DNA of 64,000 nt. Source: JAUWCL01 sp964599375. Its GTDB lineage: Bacteria > Krumholzibacteriota > Krumholzibacteriia > Krumholzibacteriales > Krumholzibacteriaceae. The notes beneath the pieces are model-generated. The model saw only the letters and a program-made list of their open reading frames with translations, was not told where the DNA came from and made no database searches. Both the position numbers and the translations under genes were made by a program. The stretch is from NCBI GenBank assembly GCA_964599375.1, contig CAZREW010000010.1, positions 45,500-109,499 on the forward strand, in the 5' to 3' direction. The stretch's first letter is position 1; every line of letters starts with the position of its first letter. Of the stretch, positions 27,131 to 35,134 are shown piece after piece.

Positions 27131-27237
27131 GTCAGCTCCTTCGCTCACTGAAGGAACGCCGGTCAGCGCAGGGGAACGATAATTGCTTCAAATCCATCGG
27201 AATAGTTCGTTTTGAAACGGTAAGGGAGCGCTTTCAT

Positions 27238-28689
27238 ATGGCGGAGATGCTGCTAGAGACACTTCCAGCCGGATTCAGGAAACTCGAAGCCACGGTCCAC
27301 ACACTCGCTAGACTGCTGATGCAGAGAAACCTGTTTCCCGCAGCGCACCCATCTGTCAAGAATGCCCTGGATGCCTTTATGGAGGCCCTCGAATCACTGA
27401 TAGACTGCAGGAGTTCAGTAGTGCTGAGGGTCGGTGGAGGTTCGATCAAGCTCCTGAACTTCGACGTCGACATCACGGATACCAATGACAACGCTGTCCA
27501 TTTTCTCAGAAGGTCGCTCGACGGGCTCTCTATCGGGGAGATCGAGTTCATGGCGGGGATCGAGAGGGATGAGGCTCTCGCGTTTGTCGAGATAGCGGCT
27601 GCAAGCATCAGGCGCGACAAGGATATAGATCTGCCCTCCATATGGCGCCGTATCGAGAGGATCAGGATAAGGCATTCTAATGAAGGACCTGAGATCCGCG
27701 TATCCAGGGAAGCCGCTCCGGTCCGGCAGATCAATGATCTGAATGAGAGCTGCGAATCATCAGATCAGCAGGAAGAAAGCACAGCTTCGAAGATGATCAG
27801 CGGAGTGCTGAGCAGGATAGCAAAGATCAGCTCTAAGGAAAGCGGCAGAGCCGGCAGAATGATAATCAGGACCGTCGACAGGGAAGGTGTCAACAGCACA
27901 GTTTTCCTGCTTCTTAAATCACTGAAGGAGTACGATGACTACACTTTCGACCATTCCATCAATGTCGCGGTGATATCAGCAGCTATCGCTCGGCGCATCG
28001 GATACAGCGACGAAGAGACAGGTCGCATCGGGACCGCCGCGATCATGCATGATATAGGAAAGCTCTACGTACCGCGTGATATCATCCACAAGGCTGGGAG
28101 ACTGACTCCGGCTGAATGGCAGCACGTCAAGCGGCATCCGATAGAAGGCGAGAGAATACTGCGTGAGGAGGGAGTCGATCTGCTCTCGCGCCGTGTCGCT
28201 TACGAACATCACATGCGGTTCGACATGAAGGGTTACCCGAGGCCGAAGCCTGGTGAAAAATGTGTGGAGGCAAGTGACATAGTGAGGATCGCGGACACCT
28301 ACGACGCATTGACGACCAGGAGGTCCTACAGGAAACAGATAAGTCCGTTCGAAGCCCTCAAGTTGATGGAAAAAGGAAGGGGAACCGAATTCCATCCGGG
28401 GTATTTCGATATCTTTCTGGGAGTGATGGGGAACGTTCCGATCGGGAGCGTGCTTGTTCTCGAGAGCGGAGAGAGGGCGCTCATCGTTGAGATAGGCACG
28501 GACGGGCGTCTGCCCAGGGCCAGGATCATCTCCGACAGCTACGGCAATGAGATCACCAACGGTCCCGTGATAGATCTTGGTGAGACCGATGAGGGGACGG
28601 GAGCTTCAAAGTACAGGGTCAACAGTATATCGGATACTCCTGTCCGCGATGTCGACATAGGAAAGTATCTGACCGGGAACAGGGATTAA
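27238..28689 (+). CDS. HD-GYP domain phosphodiesterase
   Basis: A 483-residue cytoplasmic protein. The C-terminal half is an HD-GYP domain, usually a cyclic-di-GMP phosphodiesterase: His271-Asp272 in HDIGK, HPIEGERIL, the EHH triplet, GYP (332-334) and the RIADTYDALTTRRSYRK block are all present, so it should be catalytically competent. The N-terminal half (1-180) is helical, lacks a receiver or membrane segments and is likely a sensory or dimerisation module. GGGAG lies upstream of ATG 27238. No diguanylate cyclase is in the window. Confidence 0.85.
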   Translation: MAEMLLETLPAGFRKLEATVHTLARLLMQRNLFPAAHPSVKNALDAFMEALESLIDCRSSVVLRVGGGSIKLLNFDVDITDTNDNAVHFLRRSLDGLSIGEIEFMAGIERDEALAFVEIAAASIRRDKDIDLPSIWRRIERIRIRHSNEGPEIRVSREAAPVRQINDLNESCESSDQQEESTASKMISGVLSRIAKISSKESGRAGRMIIRTVDREGVNSTVFLLLKSLKEYDDYTFDHSINVAVISAAIARRIGYSDEETGRIGTAAIMHDIGKLYVPRDIIHKAGRLTPAEWQHVKRHPIEGERILREEGVDLLSRRVAYEHHMRFDMKGYPRPKPGEKCVEASDIVRIADTYDALTTRRSYRKQISPFEALKLMEKGRGTEFHPGYFDIFLGVMGNVPIGSVLVLESGERALIVEIGTDGRLPRARIISDSYGNEITNGPVIDLGETDEGTGASKYRVNSISDTPVRDVDIGKYLTGNRD

Positions 28690-28699
28690 TACCAGTGAC

Positions 28700-28746
28700 A
28701 AAAAAGCCCAGGACGATCATCCTCACGTGCGATGATCATCCCGGGC
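28700..28746 (-). terminator. Terminator for the minus-strand secreted protein gene
   Basis: A 16-bp stem with two mismatches (28706-28721 with 28731-28746) and a 9-nt loop. Six A on the left (28700-28705) become a T tract when read on the minus strand, so it terminates the gene ending at 28771. No T tract exists on the + side for the HD-GYP gene. Confidence 0.7.
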
Positions 28747-28770
28747 GTCATCCCTTCAGCGTTCAGGGGT

Positions 28771-29166
28771 CTATAGAGCCCCTGGTTTTCCGAGCTGCTC
28801 GATCTTGCCGTAGGCGGTCCAGGTGTAGGCGACACTGTCGGACCTGGTATAGATTACAAATTCCACCGTCTTCCCGTCCGTCAGCGCGGAACCGCTCCTT
28901 GCTAGGAATTGCTCGCCATCAGTGACAGTTATCCAGCCCCTCGGGGCGAATACGTCGACGATCGCCGCTTCAGGGTCGATCATACCGAGAGCGTAGACGT
29001 CATTTCCGGAAGCCGTCATCCTTATCTTCACCATGAACAATCCGTCTTCCATGGGAGAGACGCTCTTGGTGATTCTGGGCGCGGCCGCCATTGCAGCATG
29101 ACCAGCAAGAAGCATGACCAGCAGGATGGCTGAAACTTCAATCATTCTCTTTTTTAGTGCGGACAT
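28771..29166 (-). CDS. Small secreted protein, unknown
   Basis: A 131-residue exported protein (signal peptide VSAILLVMLLAGHAAMA). The mature part looks like a single beta-sandwich domain (MVKIRMTASGNDVYALGM, AAIVDVFAPRGWITVTDGEQF, VEFVIYTRSD), reminiscent of cohesin-like or DUF-type sandwich domains; I cannot name the family. GGGAG upstream of ATG 29166 supports the start. Confidence 0.65.
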   Translation of the reverse strand: MSALKKRMIEVSAILLVMLLAGHAAMAAAPRITKSVSPMEDGLFMVKIRMTASGNDVYALGMIDPEAAIVDVFAPRGWITVTDGEQFLARSGSALTDGKTVEFVIYTRSDSVAYTWTAYGKIEQLGKPGAL

Positions 29167-29249
29167 CTGATTATCTCCCTTTAGGTTACAAGAGACGTTT
29201 GATTTAGAGAGTGAGCAAATACGCTCAATGCCTTGCCCTGCACATGATT

Positions 29250-29278
29250 ATTATAACATATCGGCAGTAACGTGTCGA
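29250..29278 (-). promoter_or_regulatory. Promoter of the small secreted protein gene
   Basis: On the minus strand TCGACA (29273-29278), 17 nt and a perfect TATAAT (29250-29255). The 29167-29413 gap otherwise shows only a possible extended -10 (TGATATTAT, 29382-29390) for the receiver gene on the + strand. Confidence 0.6.
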
Positions 29279-29413
29279 GAGGGTAAAATCGGCCCCGAAG
29301 CGTGAAAAGGTCGGTTTTATGGCATATTACTTCCACTGTGATAGTAAGGTCCTGGAGCACTGAGAGCATCAGGGAAAGTGGTGATATTATCTTTTTAATC
29401 GTGAAGGACTTAT

Positions 29414-29776
29414 ATGCCTGGTAAGATTATGATCGTCGATGATGAGATGCATCTTGCACGTATCCTGCAATTTACGCTGGAACACGCCGGATACGAGGTT
29501 GTGACAGCATTCGACGGTCGAGAGGCACTTGATTCCCTGGACCGCGAGGATCCCGATCTCGTGATCCTCGACCTGATGCTCCCCATCGTGGACGGTTACA
29601 AGATCTGCAACATAATGAGAAAAGGCGAGAAGTACAGGGATACCCCAGTGATCATCCTCTCCGCCAGGGATTTCAGCAGGGAAGAACTGGATGAACCGCT
29701 GAACGCGGATCTTCTGATGGAGAAACCTTTCAACACAGAATATCTCCTCGAGGAGATAGCAAGGCTGATGGGCTAG
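29414..29776 (+). CDS. Stand-alone response-regulator receiver (CheY-like)
   Basis: A 120-residue receiver domain with no output domain. The acidic pocket is Asp9-Asp10, the phosphoacceptor is Asp53 (LVILDLMLP), and the conserved Lys is in MEKPF near residue 104. No histidine kinase is adjacent. The 3' end is 6 nt from the convergent membrane-protein gene. GAAGGA lies before the ATG. Confidence 0.88.
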   Translation: MPGKIMIVDDEMHLARILQFTLEHAGYEVVTAFDGREALDSLDREDPDLVILDLMLPIVDGYKICNIMRKGEKYRDTPVIILSARDFSREELDEPLNADLLMEKPFNTEYLLEEIARLMG

Positions 29777-29782
29777 GGTCGG

Positions 29783-30418
29783 CTACACGGGCTGCATGAA
29801 AAGCTTCTCGTCCTTGTCTCTCGCGGCACTCTTTCCAGGCTCCTGTCCTCCGGAGACCGTGCACAAGCGCTGCTTCTTCTCTCCGATCATCCTTTCGACC
29901 GCGGCCTTCGCGTCGGCTGCGCCAGGGCCGGACAGGGAGGGGATGACCTTCTCCAGGATATCGATCTCGGCCCTTTCCTTCTCTCTGGTCTCACTGACGG
30001 CCGCGTTCCACATCGATTCGAACTCTCCAAAAGGCCCGGTCTCACTCGAGAGGGATGTCTCGGGGTATCTGTTCTCGGCCGCCTTCCTCAGGCCGGCCAT
30101 GACGATTCCGAGAGAGATGAACATCTTCTGGGTAAGCATCCTTGAGAGGAACCAGAAAGACAGGATGATCACGGCGATAAAACCGACTGTGTTTCCGACG
30201 AGAAGAGACTTGAGCTTGGTGACTATCGGCGCCAGCTCTGGGACCTGCATCGCGACAGCAGTCTGGCTCGACACCAGAGCGAAATAGAACGAGATGCCGA
30301 ATGCGAGAGCCACCGCGCTGGAACTGAGAATCACCAGAAGTCCTACTCGCATCCGTATTCCGGAAGCCATTTCATCTGAATAGGCGTAACCCTTGATTTT
30401 ATTGTCAGTAACAGGCAT
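29783..30418 (-). CDS. Two-helix membrane protein with cytoplasmic tail, unknown
   Basis: A 211-residue protein. Two membrane helices (about 23-48 and 70-95) are followed by a charged, probably helical cytoplasmic tail (AAENRYPETSL, EKERAEIDILEKVI). The arrangement resembles the membrane part of sensory proteins with a HAMP-like linker, but no HAMP or kinase motif is convincing. ATG 30418 has GGGGAG 6 nt upstream; a longer frame to 30502 lacks support. Confidence 0.55.
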   Translation of the reverse strand: MPVTDNKIKGYAYSDEMASGIRMRVGLLVILSSSAVALAFGISFYFALVSSQTAVAMQVPELAPIVTKLKSLLVGNTVGFIAVIILSFWFLSRMLTQKMFISLGIVMAGLRKAAENRYPETSLSSETGPFGEFESMWNAAVSETREKERAEIDILEKVIPSLSGPGAADAKAAVERMIGEKKQRLCTVSGGQEPGKSAARDKDEKLFMQPV

Positions 30419-30521
30419 TTTAAACTCCCCGTTAAGCTTCCGGGCGTGAAAGGACGGGATGCCCATTCCGCCGAACGCACCGTTCCGTTGGATTATAATC
30501 AATAAATGTGCCAGAACAGGC

Positions 30522-31304
30522 TTATCGGAGGTTCAGGAAATATTCTATCGCAGCTTTCAGCTCGGAAGTATCTATCGTGGTATCGGTGCAGGGACCTTCA
30601 GGTCTCGTGTTGGGGATGCCTATGACCGGGATCCTGGGAGCGATGTCCTGGATCCCCGCGATCAGGTCCCTTTCGCATGCCACTGCCACTATTGCGCCAG
30701 GTGATGTATCTCGAATGATCTTTCTGGCTTCGGTCCCGCCTGGAGCGGTATGAAGCCTTACATCCTCGTAGCCCGAACAGATCTCCCTGGCGCTGAGGCG
30801 GATATCGGCACGCAGGCATCTGGGGAACAGGACAAGCACGGGTCCGGGGCCCTTCCCGGGGCCGGCCAGTTCGTTCGAGACGCGTATGAAAGAATGGTTC
30901 AGCCTGTCTTTAGAGATCCCGAGCGATGCCGCGAGACGCGTGACCAGCGGGAGCATGATAAAGAAGAGCCTGCTTCCACGCGTGAGGCATACGTTCATGT
31001 ATCTCCTCTTCCAGATCACGGCGATCACCAGGACGACATACCAGACGATAAGGGAGAGGGCCGCGGTGCCGAGCAGACCCGTTATCACGAACGCCCATGC
31101 TTTCCCGAAAGACTCGAAACGGGGTAGAACGAGGTACCAGAACAACAGGACAATGATCACAAACAGCGCAAGAACGATGAGAGAAAGGTAGAGGAATGTG
31201 CCCCTGCTCTCCGATGTGTCGGTTTCCGCCTGACCGCCGTCCCAGTCGAGCCATTCATCTCCTAGGACTCTTTTTTTCTTCATGTCAGCCATCCGCGACC
31301 CCAT
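30522..31304 (-). CDS. DUF116 family membrane protein
   Basis: A 260-residue protein: two membrane helices (about 38-62 and 70-98), then the DUF116 domain with LVLFPRCL, a Cys in EICSGY, the VACERDLIAGIQD block near residue 208, and IPNTRPEGPC. The spaced cysteines suggest metal or Fe-S binding; function is unknown. The start is uncertain among ATG 31304, 31292 and 31283. Confidence 0.8.
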   Translation of the reverse strand: MGSRMADMKKKRVLGDEWLDWDGGQAETDTSESRGTFLYLSLIVLALFVIIVLLFWYLVLPRFESFGKAWAFVITGLLGTAALSLIVWYVVLVIAVIWKRRYMNVCLTRGSRLFFIMLPLVTRLAASLGISKDRLNHSFIRVSNELAGPGKGPGPVLVLFPRCLRADIRLSAREICSGYEDVRLHTAPGGTEARKIIRDTSPGAIVAVACERDLIAGIQDIAPRIPVIGIPNTRPEGPCTDTTIDTSELKAAIEYFLNLR

Positions 31305-31367
31305 AAAGGATTAATACTTTGAGAATGTACCTGAATAGGGTTTAATCTTCAACAGGATTAACGATAT

Positions 31368-32252
31368 ATGAGACTTGAGAAGAGATACGGCGCACTTTCA
31401 GTCGGCGTGATATCCATATCATTCGCCGCGGTGTTCATAAGGCTCGCGGGTGGGGCGGCGGCCTCTATCGCGGCGCTTCGGCTGATCTTCGCCGTCCTGA
31501 TCCTTCTGCCCTTCTTCATCTTCTCGGGCGGTGCGCGCCGTTCCATAATCTCGCTCAGCGGCGGGGAGAAATGGCTGCTGCTCCTTTCCGGGTTCTTTCT
31601 CGCGCTGCATTTTCTTTCCTGGATAGCTTCGTTGTCATTGACCGGTATCACGAGCAGCATCGTATTCGTCACGACCAGCCCGATCTTCATCGAGCTCTAT
31701 TCCGTTGTTGTCAAAAGGGAGAGGACATCGGCGAGGATATGGATCGGGATAGGGCTGGCGGTAGCAGGGAGCTTGATCCTTGGCAGGGGTAATCTAGCAG
31801 CGGGAGGGGAGAGTTGGAAGGGTGATCTGCTGGCCATCGGCGGAGCTGTCGCGGTCGCCTGCTATTTTCTTGTAGGGAGCAGGCTAAGGCCGAAGCTTCC
31901 CCTGCTGGGATATATATTCCCCGTCTATGGCGCCGCGGCCCTGTTTCTTGTGCCGGCGTCGTTTCTTCTGGGGGACGGGCTCACCGGCCTTCCGGCAAGA
32001 ACTTATATATATTGCATGATCATGGCGCTTGTCTGCCAGGTGACAGGGCATTCGGTTTTCAACTGGGCGCTGCGGAAAATGAATCCCACACTTGTGGCGA
32101 TGGCGACGCTCGGCGAACCGATAGGGACTACGCTGCTCGCGTGGATGATCCTGAATGAGACGCCCATGCCGAGTGAGATAGCAGGTGGAGCGGTCATACT
32201 TGCAGGGGTGTTCGTGGTGCTTACCGGTAATCCGCTGCGAGTCAGAGCGTGA
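31368..32252 (+). CDS. EamA/DMT-family permease
   Basis: A 294-residue inner-membrane protein with about ten helices and the two EamA repeats of the drug/metabolite transporter superfamily. RLAGGAAASIAALRL in the first half and ATLGEPIGTTLLAWMILNE in the second are typical. The substrate cannot be read (metabolite exporters are common). It is divergent from the DUF116 gene and overlaps the convergent TPR gene by 11 nt. Confidence 0.85.
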   Translation: MRLEKRYGALSVGVISISFAAVFIRLAGGAAASIAALRLIFAVLILLPFFIFSGGARRSIISLSGGEKWLLLLSGFFLALHFLSWIASLSLTGITSSIVFVTTSPIFIELYSVVVKRERTSARIWIGIGLAVAGSLILGRGNLAAGGESWKGDLLAIGGAVAVACYFLVGSRLRPKLPLLGYIFPVYGAAALFLVPASFLLGDGLTGLPARTYIYCMIMALVCQVTGHSVFNWALRKMNPTLVAMATLGEPIGTTLLAWMILNETPMPSEIAGGAVILAGVFVVLTGNPLRVRA

Positions 32253-33372
32253 CCAGGATCTCCCTTACCTCTTCTGAGAGGGATTCGTCTCCATGCCACT
32301 TGTCGAGAAACATCATGAAAGACTTCCTGGCATCATCCGTGCGGCCAAGGCGCATGTAAGAATGGCCAAGATAGTAATAGGTCCTCGGAGGCGTATCATC
32401 CTTCGTCTTAAGTTTCTCCAGGACTGATAACGCTTTCTCGAACTGGCGATCCCGGATATATGTAACGGCTAAGCCGAGGTCTATCTCAGGATCCTCGGGA
32501 TCAAGGGCCTTTGCCCGGTTCCATGCCTTGAGAGCTTCATCTAGACGACCGAGCTCGAACTCCGTTCTGGCGAGGCCCGTCCATGCCTGTACGTTCGTCT
32601 CATCCCTGTAGATGGCCAGGCGATAGTTCTCATGGGCGTTCTTGAAGTCACCCGTCTCGTAGTATGCCGTACCGAGGTTCAGATAAAGATCACTTCCCGA
32701 TTCTCCCGCGTCTCTGGCCGATAGCAGGGTCTGGATCGCGTCTGCGTACATGTGTCTCGCGTTCATCACCTTCCCGAGCAGTAGAAGATAGTCGGGTTCC
32801 GCGTCGAGCCAGGCACGCATCGAAATGAGCTGCGCATAGGCCTCCTGGTAGTTCTGCTGCATGTAATAGGCCTCGGCAAGGACCAGGTTCGCCCTCGCGT
32901 CGTGCGGAGCGTATCGCAGGGCGTCGGTCGCGTATTTTTCCGCTGTGCTGTAGAGTTCTTGTTTCAGCGCTATCGCGCCAAGACCGGAGTAAGGGGGATG
33001 GAAATTTGATTTCAGGCTTATGGAATACCTGTAAGCTTTTTTCGCCTCTGCATACTCCCCCTGCATCTCGAGCGCGCGTCCCAGGCCGTATTGGAGCCTG
33101 TAATCATCACTGTCGATATTGGCAGCTGCCCTCAGGTTCTCTTCCGCTTCCTTGTATTCCTTTTTATCGAGAAGAGCCATGCCCAGGTTGTATCTTGTGT
33201 CGGGGTCCATAGGGTTCAGCTCGGCGGATTTCCTCCAGTCGATGATCGCTTCGTCCAGATCGTCTCTGTCTGCCGCCTCGACGCCGAGGTTGTAATATTT
33301 CAGGGCTGAATCCCCGCAAGAAGCGGACAGAGCCAGAAAGAGGCACGCAGCCGCTATATGAACCCTTCTCAT
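32242..33372 (-). CDS. Exported TPR repeat protein
   Basis: A 376-residue protein with a signal peptide ending near LALSASCGD (possible lipoprotein with a non-canonical lipobox). About nine TPR units fill the rest (for example YYNLGVEAADRDDLDEAIIDWRKS split over the first repeat, NLGMALLDKKEYKEAEENL). TPR proteins are protein-interaction scaffolds, and no partner is evident. ATG 33372 has AAAGGA 6 nt upstream; the longer TTG start at 33387 is unlikely. Its predicted transcript begins with the same 14 nt as the divergent hydrogenase operon. Confidence 0.78.
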   Translation of the reverse strand: MRRVHIAAACLFLALSASCGDSALKYYNLGVEAADRDDLDEAIIDWRKSAELNPMDPDTRYNLGMALLDKKEYKEAEENLRAAANIDSDDYRLQYGLGRALEMQGEYAEAKKAYRYSISLKSNFHPPYSGLGAIALKQELYSTAEKYATDALRYAPHDARANLVLAEAYYMQQNYQEAYAQLISMRAWLDAEPDYLLLLGKVMNARHMYADAIQTLLSARDAGESGSDLYLNLGTAYYETGDFKNAHENYRLAIYRDETNVQAWTGLARTEFELGRLDEALKAWNRAKALDPEDPEIDLGLAVTYIRDRQFEKALSVLEKLKTKDDTPPRTYYYLGHSYMRLGRTDDARKSFMMFLDKWHGDESLSEEVREILVTL

Positions 33373-33392
33373 CTTGATTCCTTTCAATCTGT

Positions 33393-33406
33393 AACAGCAG
33401 GTCTCA
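33393..33406 (-). repeat. 14-nt repeat copy in the leader of the TPR gene
   Basis: On the minus strand this reads TGAGACCTGCTGTT. It begins 6 nt after the predicted TATAAT of the TPR gene, that is at about +1. An identical copy occupies the same position in the divergent hydrogenase transcript (33576-33589). Confidence 0.75.
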
Positions 33407-33412
33407 TCAGGG

Positions 33413-33441
33413 ATTATAATGGTTGATCACCCAAAATGAAA
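33413..33441 (-). promoter_or_regulatory. Promoter of the TPR gene
   Basis: On the minus strand a perfect TATAAT (33413-33418), with only a poor -35 match (TTTCAT, 33436-33441) at 17 nt. Predicted transcription start is about 33406, giving a 34-nt leader. Confidence 0.5.
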
Positions 33442-33541
33442 CCAATAATGCCCCGTTTCAGTGCCTGACTGTAGAGGGAGAGAACTGACAGCGGGAAAAA
33501 AGGCACCGGAATTCCTGATTATTCAATAAGTTAAAATATAG

Positions 33542-33569
33542 TTGACTTTTTATCTTTTAGTAGTAAGAT
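33542..33569 (+). promoter_or_regulatory. Promoter of the hdr-mvh-hyp operon
   Basis: TTGACT (33542-33547), a 16-nt spacer and TAAGAT (33564-33569), in an AT-rich stretch that stands out from the GC-rich surroundings. The predicted start near 33576 leaves a 70-nt leader that contains a T10 run (33587-33596) and the palindrome CCTTTTAAAAGG (33599-33610). Confidence 0.6.
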
Positions 33570-33575
33570 TTTCGT

Positions 33576-33589
33576 TGAGACCTGCTGTT
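33576..33589 (+). repeat. 14-nt repeat copy at the start of the hydrogenase operon transcript
   Basis: TGAGACCTGCTGTT, identical to the minus-strand copy at 33393-33406 and again placed exactly 6 nt after the predicted -10 box. The two copies form an inverted pair about 170 bp apart. Confidence 0.75.
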
Positions 33590-33645
33590 TTTTTTTGCCC
33601 TTTTAAAAGGCCAGGGCCGTAAAATCCTGCGAGGTTGGTAGTTAA

Positions 33646-34224
33646 ATGCTTAAAAGAGATGTAGTTTACGAATCTGTGCTGGATCACGACTTTCTAGACG
33701 AGATCTATTCGCTTCCAGGCGGAGATGAGATCAAGAAATGCATCCAGTGCGGGACGTGCAGCGGCTCCTGCCCACAGGGGGCCGTCATGGACTACGCTCC
33801 GAGAAAGATATTCTCCCTGATAAGGGCCGGATTCAGGGACGAAGTGCTCGGATCGAATACAATATGGTACTGCTCGTCCTGTTACACCTGTGCCGTCAGG
33901 TGCCCCAAGGAGATCAAGATCACCGACGTAATGTACGCCCTCAAGCGTATCGCGATCAAGGAAGGCAAGGCAAAGGAAGGCAGGAAGGCGGCCGTCCTCT
34001 CCAAGACGTTCATGAACATGGTAAACAAGTACGGGCGTAACCACGAGACGGAACTGATGACGCGCTACATCCTGATGGCGGAACCACTGAACGCTTTCAA
34101 TTTCATCCCGCAGGGATGGAGACTTTTCTCCAACGGCAGGCTTCCGTTGAGGCCGCACAAGATAAAGAATATCGAACAGTTGAGAAAGATCCTCAAAAGG
34201 GTCGACGAGCTCGGGGAGATATAG
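33646..34224 (+). CDS. hdrC: Heterodisulfide reductase subunit C-like Fe-S protein
   Basis: A 192-residue cytoplasmic electron-transfer subunit. Two [4Fe-4S] motifs are seen, CIQCGTCSGSCP (about 31-42) and CSSCYTCAVRCP (about 77-88), in the HdrC pattern. HdrC carries electrons from the flavin subunit HdrA to the catalytic subunit HdrB. It is the first gene of the hdrCBA-mvhDGA operon. The next ATG directly follows its TAG. Confidence 0.92.
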   Translation: MLKRDVVYESVLDHDFLDEIYSLPGGDEIKKCIQCGTCSGSCPQGAVMDYAPRKIFSLIRAGFRDEVLGSNTIWYCSSCYTCAVRCPKEIKITDVMYALKRIAIKEGKAKEGRKAAVLSKTFMNMVNKYGRNHETELMTRYILMAEPLNAFNFIPQGWRLFSNGRLPLRPHKIKNIEQLRKILKRVDELGEI

Positions 34225-35133
34225 ATGAAATACACTTATTATCCTGGATGCTCGGTAAAGGCGACGGCGAACCTCTACCAGGAATCGATCGACGCGGTGA
34301 TGCCCGGCCTCGACGTCGAGCTCGAGGAGCTCGATGACTGGAACTGCTGCGGCGCTACGGCCTACATGTCGGTCAAGGAACTGATGAGTTTCGCGATCTC
34401 GGCCCGCAACCTCGCGATGGCCGAGAAGTTCCACAGAGACGTCGTCACGCCGTGCAGCGCGTGCTACCTGGTCCTAAACAAGACCAACCGATATTTCAAC
34501 GATTATCCTGATATGAGGAAGAAGCTTGGGATAGCTCTCGAGGCGGGCGGACTGAGCTACAGCGGGAATATCCGCGTCCGCCACCTTCTTGACGTGATAA
34601 TCAACGACGTAGGATTTGAAAAGATATCGGAGGCGGCCACAAACAGGCTCGAAGGCCTCAACATCGCGCCTTATTACGGGTGCCAGATCGTCAGACCCTT
34701 TTATTACGGGTGCGGCGCCTGCACGGATGATGAGAATGCGTTCGACGATCCAGACGATCCGATCTGCATGGACAGGTTGATCGAGTCCACGGGTGCTACA
34801 AGCGTAAAGTACTCGATGAAGACGAAGTGCTGCGGCTCTTCGCTAATGGGCACGGAGGAGAAGCAGGCGCTGAAGCTCTGCCGTGGAATACTCGCGGACG
34901 CGGAAAATAACGGTGCTCACTGCATCGTCACCATCTGTCCGCTGTGCCAGATGAACCTCGATATATACCAGTCTAAGGTGAACGGTCTCTTCGGTACGAA
35001 ATTCGATATCCCTGTCATATACTTCACGCAGCTCATCGGGCTGGCGATGGGAAAGAAACCGAAGGAGCTCGGGCTGAACAAGCTCGCCGTCAAGATGACA
35101 GGGCCGATGAAACAGATACTACAGGGAGCGTGA
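34225..35133 (+). CDS. hdrB: Heterodisulfide reductase subunit B-like
   Basis: A 302-residue protein with two CCG domains: YYPGCSV with WNCCGATAY in the first, and GCQIVRP with KCCGSSLMG in the second. In HdrB these cysteine-rich CX(n)CCGX(n)CXXC motifs bind the non-cubane [4Fe-4S] clusters that reduce a disulfide. Both motifs look intact, so a disulfide or similar two-electron acceptor is expected. In a bacterium it is unlikely to be CoM-S-S-CoB, and the acceptor is unknown. Confidence 0.92.
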   Translation: MKYTYYPGCSVKATANLYQESIDAVMPGLDVELEELDDWNCCGATAYMSVKELMSFAISARNLAMAEKFHRDVVTPCSACYLVLNKTNRYFNDYPDMRKKLGIALEAGGLSYSGNIRVRHLLDVIINDVGFEKISEAATNRLEGLNIAPYYGCQIVRPFYYGCGACTDDENAFDDPDDPICMDRLIESTGATSVKYSMKTKCCGSSLMGTEEKQALKLCRGILADAENNGAHCIVTICPLCQMNLDIYQSKVNGLFGTKFDIPVIYFTQLIGLAMGKKPKELGLNKLAVKMTGPMKQILQGA

Positions 35134-35134
35134 T

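Noticed and set aside
29181..29369. 62-codon minus-strand frame in the gap before the receiver gene
   Set aside because: It overlaps a good minus-strand promoter for the secreted protein gene and has no supporting signals.
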